DNA of 64,000 nucleotides from VFKI01 sp033762075 (GTDB lineage Bacteria; Pseudomonadota; Gammaproteobacteria; DSM-16500), in NCBI GenBank assembly GCA_033762075.1, contig JANRLY010000051.1, positions 20,252-84,251 of the forward strand, in the 5' to 3' direction. Positions 27,013-34,763 of this stretch are shown here, piece after piece (within the stretch, counting starts at the first letter, position 1; every line of letters starts with the position of its first letter). A model generated the notes under the pieces. The model made no database searches, was not told the origin of the DNA, and saw nothing but the letters and a program-made list of their open reading frames with translations. The position numbers were made by a program, and so were the translations under genes.

Positions 27013-28331
27013 CGATGTGCTCGCATAAGTTGCACAATGTTGCCTGGTTCCCGCATTATTTGATGCTCTACCAAATTTCCCCAGGCCAGCCAAGCTTGCT
27101 TTTGCTCTTCGGCATAAACTGCGCGCTGATAGGTTGCAATTAGTTTATTTAATGGCTGATGGTTAAGCATTTTTTCAATTACATGAGGTTCTGTTTTTAA
27201 ATATTCACCCCATGCTGTCGCGGCACTTCTTCGCAGATCGTGAACACTAAATGATGGGATATCTTCCAGTGGGGCAGAATCACTATTTTTCTTTTTATTC
27301 CCTTTTGCTGTTCCCCGTAAACGAGCAATAACACCCGTTAATGTATCTGGATGAATATGTCCATGCGTTGGATAGCGGCGTGTGTTAAAAACAAAGGGAG
27401 AATTATTCGATATAGGTTCTAACATTTTGATGAGTTCAATGGCTAATGGTGAAAGATAAATGGTATGTTCTTGTCCGTTTTTGGTTCTTTCTTTAGGGAT
27501 AATCCATACGCTATCGTTTAGTCTTAGCTCCTCCTTGCGCATACCTGCTATTTCAGAACGACGAGCCCCAGTAAGAATTAATAACTTTACTGCATTGCTG
27601 ATAACAATGGACATAGGCGACTTATTTTCATCGGATTGAGTAAGATCACTAGCTTGATCTAATGCCAACCATAATCTGCGTAACTCTATTAAGTTTAATA
27701 CTCGATCTCGAGGGGAATTAGCAGTTGCCGCAAAATCCTGTGGCTTTAACACGCGCGCAGGATTTACCTCAATAAAATGCCGTGTTAAAGCATAATTCAA
27801 TAATTTATTAAGCGTAGTTAAGGCTTTGCGAGTTTCTTCTTTGATTTTTTTGCGAGTCATGGTTTCTAATGCGCTTGCCAAATGTGCGCGTGTTACATCT
27901 TTTACAAGTATGTTCGCTAATGGCTTTTTTAGATGTAATCTCCAGCGATCTTCATGACGTTTGATCCATGTTGCACTTACTTCTTTAGCTACCTTTAAGT
28001 AGTCTATCCACGAATCAAATAATACCTGCATGGATATTGCTTGTATGTTCTCTGTTTTATGCGCTGCTCTTGTATTGCGAGGATCAATACCGTTTTTGAC
28101 CAATTGTTTTAATTCTTTTAATTGATCACGCGCTGCTTTTAAAGACAACTCATCCAATGAGCCCAACGTCATTTGACGCCAAGTTCTATCTGAGCCAATC
28201 CTAAAGCAAAATAACCAGCTTTTTATTCCGCTAGTGCGCACTCTAAGGAAAAGTCCTTCTCCATCAGGTACACGAAATTCTTTTTCTTTAGGCTTGAGAT
28301 GTTCGATTAATTTAGCATTAAGTTTTCCCAT
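27009..28331 (-). CDS. P4-type tyrosine integrase
   Basis: 440 aa. It has an N-terminal DUF4102-type arm-binding domain (residues 1-90, GEGLFLRVRTSGIKSWLF, then MTLGSLDELSLKAARDQ), a core-binding domain, and a catalytic domain with ILTGARRSEIAGM (first Arg), SVHDLRRSAATAWGE (His-x-x-Arg), EKMLNHQ (second His) and ATYQRAVYAEEQ (Tyr). The full R-H-R-H-Y set appears intact. The start overlaps the RhuM stop by one base (TAATG). It is the enzyme expected to recombine the 46-bp att repeats. Confidence 0.95.
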   Translation of the reverse strand: MGKLNAKLIEHLKPKEKEFRVPDGEGLFLRVRTSGIKSWLFCFRIGSDRTWRQMTLGSLDELSLKAARDQLKELKQLVKNGIDPRNTRAAHKTENIQAISMQVLFDSWIDYLKVAKEVSATWIKRHEDRWRLHLKKPLANILVKDVTRAHLASALETMTRKKIKEETRKALTTLNKLLNYALTRHFIEVNPARVLKPQDFAATANSPRDRVLNLIELRRLWLALDQASDLTQSDENKSPMSIVISNAVKLLILTGARRSEIAGMRKEELRLNDSVWIIPKERTKNGQEHTIYLSPLAIELIKMLEPISNNSPFVFNTRRYPTHGHIHPDTLTGVIARLRGTAKGNKKKNSDSAPLEDIPSFSVHDLRRSAATAWGEYLKTEPHVIEKMLNHQPLNKLIATYQRAVYAEEQKQAWLAWGNLVEHQIMREPGNIVQLMRAHR

Positions 28332-29386
28332 TACTCTGCCTCGTTGCTGAAATCACCACTTAACGCCGCTTTAATTTCCCTATCAAAATCAGATTCAAAA
28401 AGACGATCTTGAATAATGCGGTATTTTTCAAATTCACTTTCAGCATGATCTTTAGCAATTTTTGCACTGATTTTTCCCGCATTTTTTAATATGTCGCGCG
28501 CATCTAATTCAAGAAGTTTGTCTAGTTGCATAGTCCAGTCTTCCATCGTCATTGGTATCTTGCGTTTAGCACGACCTTCAGCTAGTTCTAGGTAGGCGCT
28601 GACAATGCGGCCAAGAGAATCTAATTCTTCTCGTGTCAGGTAATTTTTTGCAATTGGCGCATCAGTTTTAAGAACCTTTCCATGTGGGCTATGTTCCCAG
28701 CTTGTAAGCCCCATATGAGGTTTATTGCTATCTGCACGGTTGAGTATAAGTTCTGATGCAGTGAGGCCATGAATTGCATAATGCAGTTTGTTTTGTACTT
28801 TAGCGAAAAAATCTCGTGTTGTTGGTGCGTTCTTATTGTAATCAACACTGGTTGCATAAATATCAGTAATTTTTTGATAAAAACGACGCTCACTGAGACG
28901 GATTTCTCGAATTTCTTCTAATAAACGCTCAAAATAATCTTCGCCAAGGAAGCTACCATTCTCAAGTCGCTTTTTATCAAGTACAAAGCCTTTAACTGCA
29001 AATTCTTTCAAAATTTGAGTTGCCCATTGGCGAAATTGTGTAGCACGCTTGGAATTAACACGATAGCCAACAGATATGATGACATCCAAATTATAATGAT
29101 CAACACTGCGAGAAACCTTTCTCTCGCCTTCTTTTTGAACTATTAAGAATTCTTTAATAGTTAAATTTTGTACAAGTTCTTTCTCTTCATATATGTTCTT
29201 AATATGTGTGTTCACATTAGCCGTTGTCACATCAAACAATTCAGCCATCAATTTCTGCGTTAACCAAATCGAGCCTTCTTCGTAACGTACCTCAATACCG
29301 TTTTCACCAGCCTGCTGGGTAAAAATAAGGAATTCAGCGGTGCTGTTACGAATAGTTAATTTATTGTTGTTACTATCTTGTGTCAT
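28331..29386 (-). CDS. rhuM: RhuM family protein
   Basis: 351 aa from ATG 29386, which has AGGAGT seven bases upstream. The longer frame to 29446 would translate the integrase arm repeat (MAIPMAIPN) and is rejected. The sequence matches the RhuM/COG3943 family: GSIWLTQKLMAELFDVTTANVNTHI, VDHYNLDVIISVGYRVNSKRATQFRQWA, FVLDKKRLENG. RhuM was first described in Salmonella SPI-3; the family is widespread on islands and its biochemical role is not established. The N-terminal half is a Bro-N-like or KilA-N-like DNA-binding region. It is coupled to the integrase. Confidence 0.92.
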   Translation of the reverse strand: MTQDSNNNKLTIRNSTAEFLIFTQQAGENGIEVRYEEGSIWLTQKLMAELFDVTTANVNTHIKNIYEEKELVQNLTIKEFLIVQKEGERKVSRSVDHYNLDVIISVGYRVNSKRATQFRQWATQILKEFAVKGFVLDKKRLENGSFLGEDYFERLLEEIREIRLSERRFYQKITDIYATSVDYNKNAPTTRDFFAKVQNKLHYAIHGLTASELILNRADSNKPHMGLTSWEHSPHGKVLKTDAPIAKNYLTREELDSLGRIVSAYLELAEGRAKRKIPMTMEDWTMQLDKLLELDARDILKNAGKISAKIAKDHAESEFEKYRIIQDRLFESDFDREIKAALSGDFSNEAE

Positions 29387-29423
29387 GATCACTCCTGTCC
29401 ATAACTGAGATTGGTTAAGATTC

Positions 29424-29448
29424 GGTATAGCCATGGGTATAGCCAAAT
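29424..29448 (+). repeat. Putative integrase arm-type site, right end
   Basis: Identical over 25 bp and in the same orientation to 18265-18289. It lies 115 bp inside attR, immediately upstream of the RhuM ribosome site, so integrase binding could also influence rhuM-int transcription. Confidence 0.7.
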
Positions 29449-29562
29449 TTACAGATAGTCATGGATTCTAATAGACAAGGCTGGGCAAATCAACACAATT
29501 AAACCTATATTTTACAATGAATTATGGGTTTACTAAGATAGTGCTAGATTAAAAGCCTTGCG

Positions 29563-29608
29563 CCTCCTAAGGGGCAGGTCGGCGGTTCGAATCCGCCCCG
29601 GGACGCCA
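29563..29608 (+). repeat. attR: 46-bp direct repeat of the tRNA-Arg 3' end
   Basis: An exact copy of 18160-18205, from CCTCCTAAGG to GGGACGCCA. It has no tRNA 5' half in front of it, so it is not a functional tRNA gene. Confidence 0.93.
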
Positions 29609-29675
29609 GGTAACTCTCTGAATAACAACTAAATAATTTATTATACCTTTGCCTCAACATGTTTATTTTTATTTA

Positions 29676-29700
29676 GGGGCATCCGTAGGGGCAGCCAAAA
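29676..29700 (+). repeat. Diverged arm-type repeat just outside attR
   Basis: The sequence GGGGCATCCGTAGGGG followed by CAGCCAAAA has the same two-unit layout as the island's arm sites (GGTATAGCCAT/GGGTATAGCCAAAT) with the variable bases changed. It would fit the arm site of a related but different integrase, from the older insertion. Confidence 0.45.
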
Positions 29701-29854
29701 TTTGATTACTGAGCTAAGTCAAAAGCGGTTCCTCTGGAGCACAATATTCAACTGCTCGCCTCGGAAAATTCTCCGTTTATTTGAAATAAAAAAATTAACG
29801 CGGATAGAGACCCATGAGGCGCAAACCCCACGGGTATCTCTCAAAATGCTAATA

Positions 29855-30427
29855 TCAATTTGAACTAATCAATACCTTAATGCTTCTAGCATAAGCACCC
29901 ATCTGTGCGCGTGGAACGCTTGAAAGGTCAAGTGTCTGTACGTTGAAGTTAATACTATCCATGAAGTCGCCATACCAATACTCTGCTGTGGACATTTCCG
30001 GCCACAATGTTACCACTTGTTCATAAGTACAATTAGACACGAATGTCTGAGATTGGCTGCTATTAGGAGCAAGTGTAATTAATTTTTGCACTTCATTGGG
30101 TCTGCTTTTCCTGTTGTCACAGTTGGTAAGATACTGTGCAATGATGGTTTGTTGAGTGGTGCCTAAGTTTGTAAAAGTGAATCTCTCATTTACGTCCGTC
30201 CGTTTTATTTGTATAGAACCAGAAATCGTTCCATTACCAAGATCTGCTCCAATACCGGAACCGGCAGTCCAATCAGGACTGACATATGGAAGCGTGCAAG
30301 GTAATACACTTTTATCTGCTGACTTGATAGATGGATTTAGCACGGGACACATGCCCACTGCATGCGCAGCAACGCTGCTACAAAGCAGCATTACACCTGA
30401 AATTACCTTTAGTGATGAATATTTCAT
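29855..30427 (-). CDS. Secreted hypothetical protein with signal peptide
   Basis: 190 aa from ATG 30427, with GAGGAAAG just upstream; the frame extends further but lacks a better start. MKYSSLKVISGVMLLCSSVAAHA is a typical signal peptide with an AxA cleavage site near residue 23. The mature protein has six or so cysteines (MCP, LPC, NCDNR, SNCTY) and is predicted to be beta-rich and periplasmic or exported. No family is recognised. It is the only gene in the remnant between the second and third att copies. Confidence 0.7.
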   Translation of the reverse strand: MKYSSLKVISGVMLLCSSVAAHAVGMCPVLNPSIKSADKSVLPCTLPYVSPDWTAGSGIGADLGNGTISGSIQIKRTDVNERFTFTNLGTTQQTIIAQYLTNCDNRKSRPNEVQKLITLAPNSSQSQTFVSNCTYEQVVTLWPEMSTAEYWYGDFMDSINFNVQTLDLSSVPRAQMGAYARSIKVLISSN

Positions 30428-31010
30428 GATCTTTCCTCGTTTGGTAAAAGTATTTGTGCGAGGATTATAGACAAAGGAAAAATTAAGATCCATATTTAAA
30501 CAACAGTTTATTGATTTATCACGCTATTTTTGAAAAAAACTGGACACAAAAAGGTCACGGCTACTAGTTGACGCTATCTCCTTTCGATAAATTCAATTTC
30601 GGAATTTAAAATTCAGTAACCAAATGAATTTTGATGATATTTATACTTTAGCTGATTTCTTCGGAATCTATTAAATTCGACTCCTAAGGGGCAGGTCAGC
30701 GGTTCGAATCCTCCCCAAGACATCATTGCAAATACGGACTCAATCGTAAAATCCAAAAGAGTGTCAACTCAAAGAATCGACTCTCCCTTTTCTCCAGAAA
30801 TATTATCGGCCATCAACCATAATCTCTTAGGGGAAACCCTTCGAAGTAGTTAAGGTTTTGGTTAAGGTTTAAAAATTTAAAGCTGAGTTAAACTTTAACT
30901 TTACATCCACTCAATGTTACAACATTTCAAAGCTAATTTTTCCAACTACCTATAAATGAGCTTTATCATTTGAAAAATGGAACTGGAAATTTTCAAAGAA
31001 GTGGAGAAAA
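30428..31010. other. Intergenic region with decayed att and katE leader
   Basis: 583 bases without a convincing gene. It holds the promoter region of the secreted protein, the decayed att (30680-30725), an AT-rich stretch with a short tandem (TTAAGGTTTTGGTTAAGG near 30850) and the leader of katE, where AAATGA/TCATTT (30954-30971) is a weak inverted repeat. I see no confident promoter or regulator site. Confidence 0.5.
30680..30725 (+). repeat. Decayed third att copy of tRNA-Arg 3' end
   Basis: 39 of 46 positions match attL/attR without gaps. The anticodon side (CTCCTAAGGGGCAGGTC) and T-loop (GCGGTTCGAATCC) are kept, while the acceptor end is changed (CCCCAAGACATCA for CCCCGGGACGCCA). This is the scar of an earlier tRNA-directed integration. 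Confidence 0.88.
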
Positions 31011-33104
31011 ATGCCTAGACAATCTAACAGTAAATTAAAAAATTCCGTTGCCAAAAAGAAAGGCGGCGAAACGCATCAAAGAGCCGATAAAACTCATCCA
31101 ACGCTAACTTCCCAACAGGGAGCACCGGTCAGTGATGATCAAAATACTCTAAAAATAGGGAGGAGAGGTCCAAGTCTTTTAGAAGATACTCATTTCCGAG
31201 AAAAAATATTTCACTTTGATCACGAACGAATTCCTGAGCGTGTAGTTCATGCGCGCGGTTTTGGTGTACACGGTTATTTCGAAACATTTCAACCCCTTAA
31301 AGAAATTACCAGCGCAGATATTTTTCAACGAAGAGGAGAGAAGACACCTGCTTTTGTACGGTTTTCTACAGTCGCTGGAAATAAAGGGTCGCCTGATTTG
31401 GCCAGGGACGTGAGAGGTTTTGCTGTTAAGCTTTATACTAAACAAGGTAATTGGGATATTGTGGGTAATAATATTCCCGTTTTTTTTATTCAAGATGCCA
31501 TTAAATTTCCAGATTTGATTCATGCAGCCAAACCAGAACCGGACTCTGACTTTCCTCAAGCTCAAACAGCTCATGATAATTTTTGGGATTTTATTTCTTT
31601 GATGCCAGAAAGCATGCATATGATTATGTGGGTCATGTCAGATCGCGCAATTCCTCGTTCATTTCGGTTTATGGAAGGTTTTGGTGTACATACCTTTAGA
31701 ATGATCAATGCAAAAGGTAAATCAACGTTTGTTAAATTTCATTGGAAACCTAAGCTCCGTATGCAATCAGTTGTTTGGAGTGAAGCATTAAAAATGAATG
31801 GAGCGGATCCTGACTTCCATCGACGAGATTTATGGAATGCAATAAAGTCCGGTAATTTTCCAGAATGGGAATTAGGATTACAATTATTTGATGATAAATT
31901 TGTAGAAAAATTTTCATTTGATGTTTTAGATGCAACAAAAATAATTCCGGAAGAAGAAGTTCCTCTCAAAATTGTTGGGCGACTAGTATTAAATCGGTGC
32001 GTCGATAATTTTTTTGCTGAAACAGAACAAGTTGCATTTTGCACACAAAATATTGTTCCTGGAATCGATTTTTCCAATGATCCCTTATTACAAGGACGTA
32101 ATTTTTCCTACTTAGACACACAACTTAAACGATTAGGGAGTCCTAATTTTACTCATTTGTCTATCAATGCGCCCAAATGCCCTATGCATTTATTTCAACA
32201 GGACGGTCACATGGCAGTGATTAATCCTGTTGGTCGAGTAAATTATGAACCGAATTCTTGGAATCTTGGGGATCCCAGAGAAAATCCGCAGACTGGATTT
32301 CATTCATTTCCAGAAAAAATTGAAGGTGTAAAAGAAAGAGCACGATCAGAGAGTTTTGCAGATCATTATAGTCAAGCTCGTCAATTTTATATAAGTCAAA
32401 CTACTGTTGAACAACACCATTTAGCAAAAGCATTGATTTTTGAATTAAGTAAAGTAGAGAAAGTTGCTATACGAGAAAAAATTGTTGGACATCTATTTAA
32501 CATTGATAAGCACCTAACAAATAAAGTCATTAAAGGTTTACGATTAAAATCTATACCTCAGCCAGCTAAAGCTCAAAAATCCACTGATACTTCATTAAAA
32601 AAATTAAACTCCTTAAGCATTATTTTAAATGGTCCTAATAATTTTAAGGGCAGAAAGCTTGGAATTTTGATGACTGATAAAGCTGACGCTGGCTTATTTA
32701 AAGCTATTCAAGCAAGTGTAGATAAAGTAGGCGCTTCATATGAAGTCATTGCAGAACAAATAGGCGGGGTCAAACTAAGTGATGGTTCTTGGATAGAAGC
32801 GCAACAAAATATAAATGGTGGGCCCTCTGTCATGTATGATGCTGTAGCAATCTTAATTGCTAAAGAAGGATGTCAAGCTTTAATCAATGAACATGCTGTG
32901 CGTGATTTTATATCTGATGCATTTGCACATTTCAAGTTCATTTCTTATGTCAAAGAAGCAATCCCATTATTTGAAAAAATTGGTTTATTAGAAGAATTAG
33001 ATGAAGGCTGCATGATGATTTCAAACACATCCTCTGTAAATAAATTCATAAATCTGTGTGGTCAATTAAGATATTGGAAGCGGGAAGAAGAAAAGTTGAA
33101 ATAA
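31011..33104 (+). CDS. katE: Large-subunit monofunctional catalase (HPII/KatE type)
   Basis: 697 aa, a heme catalase that converts hydrogen peroxide to water and oxygen. Motifs: RVVHARGFGVHGYFE (catalytic His), GNNIPVFFIQDAIKFPD (active-site Asn region), and GRNFSYLDTQLKRLG (proximal heme Tyr). Residues from about 540 form the extra C-terminal flavodoxin-like/DJ-1-like domain (GRKLGILMTDKADAGLF) seen only in clade 2 catalases such as E. coli HPII (753 aa). The N-terminal 40 residues are Lys/Gln-rich and disordered. It stands alone, directly after the island scar; the two small membrane-protein genes downstream may belong to the same stress response. Confidence 0.96.
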   Translation: MPRQSNSKLKNSVAKKKGGETHQRADKTHPTLTSQQGAPVSDDQNTLKIGRRGPSLLEDTHFREKIFHFDHERIPERVVHARGFGVHGYFETFQPLKEITSADIFQRRGEKTPAFVRFSTVAGNKGSPDLARDVRGFAVKLYTKQGNWDIVGNNIPVFFIQDAIKFPDLIHAAKPEPDSDFPQAQTAHDNFWDFISLMPESMHMIMWVMSDRAIPRSFRFMEGFGVHTFRMINAKGKSTFVKFHWKPKLRMQSVVWSEALKMNGADPDFHRRDLWNAIKSGNFPEWELGLQLFDDKFVEKFSFDVLDATKIIPEEEVPLKIVGRLVLNRCVDNFFAETEQVAFCTQNIVPGIDFSNDPLLQGRNFSYLDTQLKRLGSPNFTHLSINAPKCPMHLFQQDGHMAVINPVGRVNYEPNSWNLGDPRENPQTGFHSFPEKIEGVKERARSESFADHYSQARQFYISQTTVEQHHLAKALIFELSKVEKVAIREKIVGHLFNIDKHLTNKVIKGLRLKSIPQPAKAQKSTDTSLKKLNSLSIILNGPNNFKGRKLGILMTDKADAGLFKAIQASVDKVGASYEVIAEQIGGVKLSDGSWIEAQQNINGGPSVMYDAVAILIAKEGCQALINEHAVRDFISDAFAHFKFISYVKEAIPLFEKIGLLEELDEGCMMISNTSSVNKFINLCGQLRYWKREEEKLK

Positions 33105-33213
33105 TATATTTTAAAATTTTATTTAATGACACATTGAAGAATTAATTGATCTATCGCTATTCAACTATTACATGTATGATATTTAGGCTGGTAAATTTAA
33201 AAGGAGTTAAATG

Positions 33214-33381
33214 ATGCTAAACTGGGTTTTACTTTTTCTTGTCGTCGCTATTGTTGCGGGTGTACTGGGCTTTACTGGCATAGCAGTACAAGCAGCTAGT
33301 ATTGCAAAAATTCTCTTTGTCATTTTCTTGGTTCTCTTTGTCGTATCACTGATCATGCATTTAATTCGCAGAGGCAGATGA
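33214..33381 (+). CDS. DUF1328 small membrane protein (YtjA family)
   Basis: A 55-aa protein. AAGGAG (33201-33206) lies seven bases before ATG 33214; an ATG at 33211 is also possible. MLNWVLLFLVVAIVAGVLGF is the family's typical opening, followed by GIAVQAASIAKILF and a second hydrophobic helix ending RRGR. Two membrane spans are predicted. Function is unknown; relatives are often stress-induced. The DUF3185 gene follows four bases after the stop. Confidence 0.9.
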   Translation: MLNWVLLFLVVAIVAGVLGFTGIAVQAASIAKILFVIFLVLFVVSLIMHLIRRGR

Positions 33382-33385
33382 TCTT

Positions 33386-33601
33386 ATGAAACCGATTAGT
33401 ATACTAGGAATTATTTTAATCATTGTCGGCATCTTAACGCTTACCTATCAAGGCTTCACCTATACGAAGCAGGAAAAAGTGATGGAAATCGGGGATGTTA
33501 AAGTCACCGCTGATACTCAAAAAACCGTGCACTTTCCTCCCATATTAGGTGGTTTATCCCTTGTAGGAGGTATTGTTTTGGTCGTGATGGGGCGCAAATA
33601 A
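33386..33601 (+). CDS. DUF3185 small membrane protein
   Basis: 71 aa with two hydrophobic helices (residues 5-26 and 52-68) separated by a polar stretch (KQEKVMEIGDVKVTADTQKT). The GDVKVTADTQKTV segment and the double-helix layout match the DUF3185 family. It is in an operon with the DUF1328 gene. The role is unknown. Confidence 0.87.
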   Translation: MKPISILGIILIIVGILTLTYQGFTYTKQEKVMEIGDVKVTADTQKTVHFPPILGGLSLVGGIVLVVMGRK

Positions 33602-33681
33602 ACAACTATCGAAACTTCTAGGCGTGATACTCTTGGTACTAAAAAATGAGTAACTCGAGTTCACACCAAGAAGATCCCAGA

Positions 33682-34749
33682 TTATAAACCATTCCTGTAT
33701 TCACGTTTCATTTCATTTTCAAATAATGGATCCTTGGATTTGATATCTTGTGCTATTTGCTCTGACAGACAATAAATTTGGTTTATCCAATCTTCAGCAT
33801 GCGGAATTTTAAATGTTGGCGAAATCGATTCCAGGAACCATTTTCTAAATGAATCCCAATCAGCGTGTTCGCTTGGGAAAGCAGTTGTTAAGTCACCTGA
33901 AAAATATAATGCCGCAATTTCTTGTGATTGAGGATGATCTTTTAATAAATAACCTAAACAGAAATGTGTAACCGCGCGCACCAGCAGACGTAAATATTCT
34001 GGACAATCTTTAATTGATTCTGGCAAAGCATCATTTTGCGCAAACTCTTCTAATTTTTTTCGTTCGGTTTGATCATTCAAAGCATAAGCAGCTGAGTCTA
34101 GAAAAATCATTGCCGACATCAGATGACCTATGCCAGGATACTGTGCAGCAAGCGCACTCGCATCTTCTTTTATTTGCTTTACTGCAGATTGCACGCGATC
34201 GTTGGTGATGTAGGATGACTCATTAAACGCATTCACGATAGCATGCGATATATTTAATCTTTCTACTAAAGCGAGGAATGTGCCAAAGTCACATGATTGA
34301 TTTAATAGATTGACTGCCTCATCAGGAAGATGATAAATGTCAGTGATAGAAATTTCTGTATAATTTTCGAAACATTTATCGTCAGAATATAATTTTTTAT
34401 TTTTCAAATAAAGATCCCATAGAAACGCGCCTTGTAAATGTGAAAATACGGTAGATTGAATCTCAAAAGAAGGATGTTCAAATAATTTTAATCGTCTAAC
34501 CCACTCTGCCTGCAAGATAGGATTCACTTCGCATTGTTTCCTGATTTCTGGAAAATTATTTTTATTTGCCCAGGCAAATAAATATTGAATAAATGCTGTT
34601 TTGATATCATCAATTGCTTGATTGAACTGACCTTCATCGTTTGATTTTAATCTGGCGACAATACGCCTTCCTAAAATATCAGCATCACTCTTAGGTGTGA
34701 TGTGTGTAAGCTCATTTAATGTGATCAACTTTTCATGACTAAATGACAT
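33682..34749 (-). CDS. Hypothetical protein, 355 aa
   Basis: A soluble, helical protein with no signal peptide and no recognised domain. AGAGG occurs about ten bases before the ATG. It lies 14 bp downstream of the 1284-aa gene, so the two are probably one operon and may work together. The acidic pI and absence of homology signals fit a lineage-specific protein. Confidence 0.6.
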   Translation of the reverse strand: MSFSHEKLITLNELTHITPKSDADILGRRIVARLKSNDEGQFNQAIDDIKTAFIQYLFAWANKNNFPEIRKQCEVNPILQAEWVRRLKLFEHPSFEIQSTVFSHLQGAFLWDLYLKNKKLYSDDKCFENYTEISITDIYHLPDEAVNLLNQSCDFGTFLALVERLNISHAIVNAFNESSYITNDRVQSAVKQIKEDASALAAQYPGIGHLMSAMIFLDSAAYALNDQTERKKLEEFAQNDALPESIKDCPEYLRLLVRAVTHFCLGYLLKDHPQSQEIAALYFSGDLTTAFPSEHADWDSFRKWFLESISPTFKIPHAEDWINQIYCLSEQIAQDIKSKDPLFENEMKREYRNGL

Positions 34750-34763
34750 ATCAACAATACCTC

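Larger units (their letters stand above)
18206..29608. mobile_element. 11.4-kb integrative element (P4-satellite-like) in tRNA-Arg(CCU)
   Basis: Bounded by 46-bp direct repeats (one copy counted inside), it carries a P4-type tyrosine recombinase, an AlpA-like regulator, a Toprim primase-like protein, a RepA-like ATPase with C-terminal HTH, an XRE repressor with operator-like palindromes, and RhuM. The cargo is a two-gene AbiJ-like/KAP-ATPase operon next to the tRNA. The replication-integration block runs right to left in overlapping genes. There are no capsid, terminase large-subunit, tail, relaxase or type IV secretion genes, so it must rely on a helper or on cell-to-cell DNA uptake to move. 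Intact integrase and perfect repeats suggest a recent insertion. Confidence 0.9.
29609..30725. mobile_element. Remnant of an older insertion at the same tRNA site
   Basis: This 1.1-kb stretch lies between the current attR and a decayed third att copy (30680-30725). It holds an arm-like repeat variant at 29676-29700 and one secreted-protein gene, but no integrase. It is best read as what is left of an earlier element, with its distal att diverging in the absence of selection. Confidence 0.6.

Noticed and set aside
29387..29446. Upstream extension of RhuM (MAIPMAIPN...)
   Set aside because: It translates the 25-bp integrase arm repeat, and ATG 29386 has a strong AGGAGT site.
29563..29608. A second tRNA-Arg gene
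   Set aside because: Only the 3' 46 bases are present; the acceptor 5' strand and D arm are missing, so it is attR.
18206..29608. Prophage
   Set aside because: No terminase large subunit, portal, capsid, tail or lysis genes are visible; the gene set fits a satellite or small integrative element.
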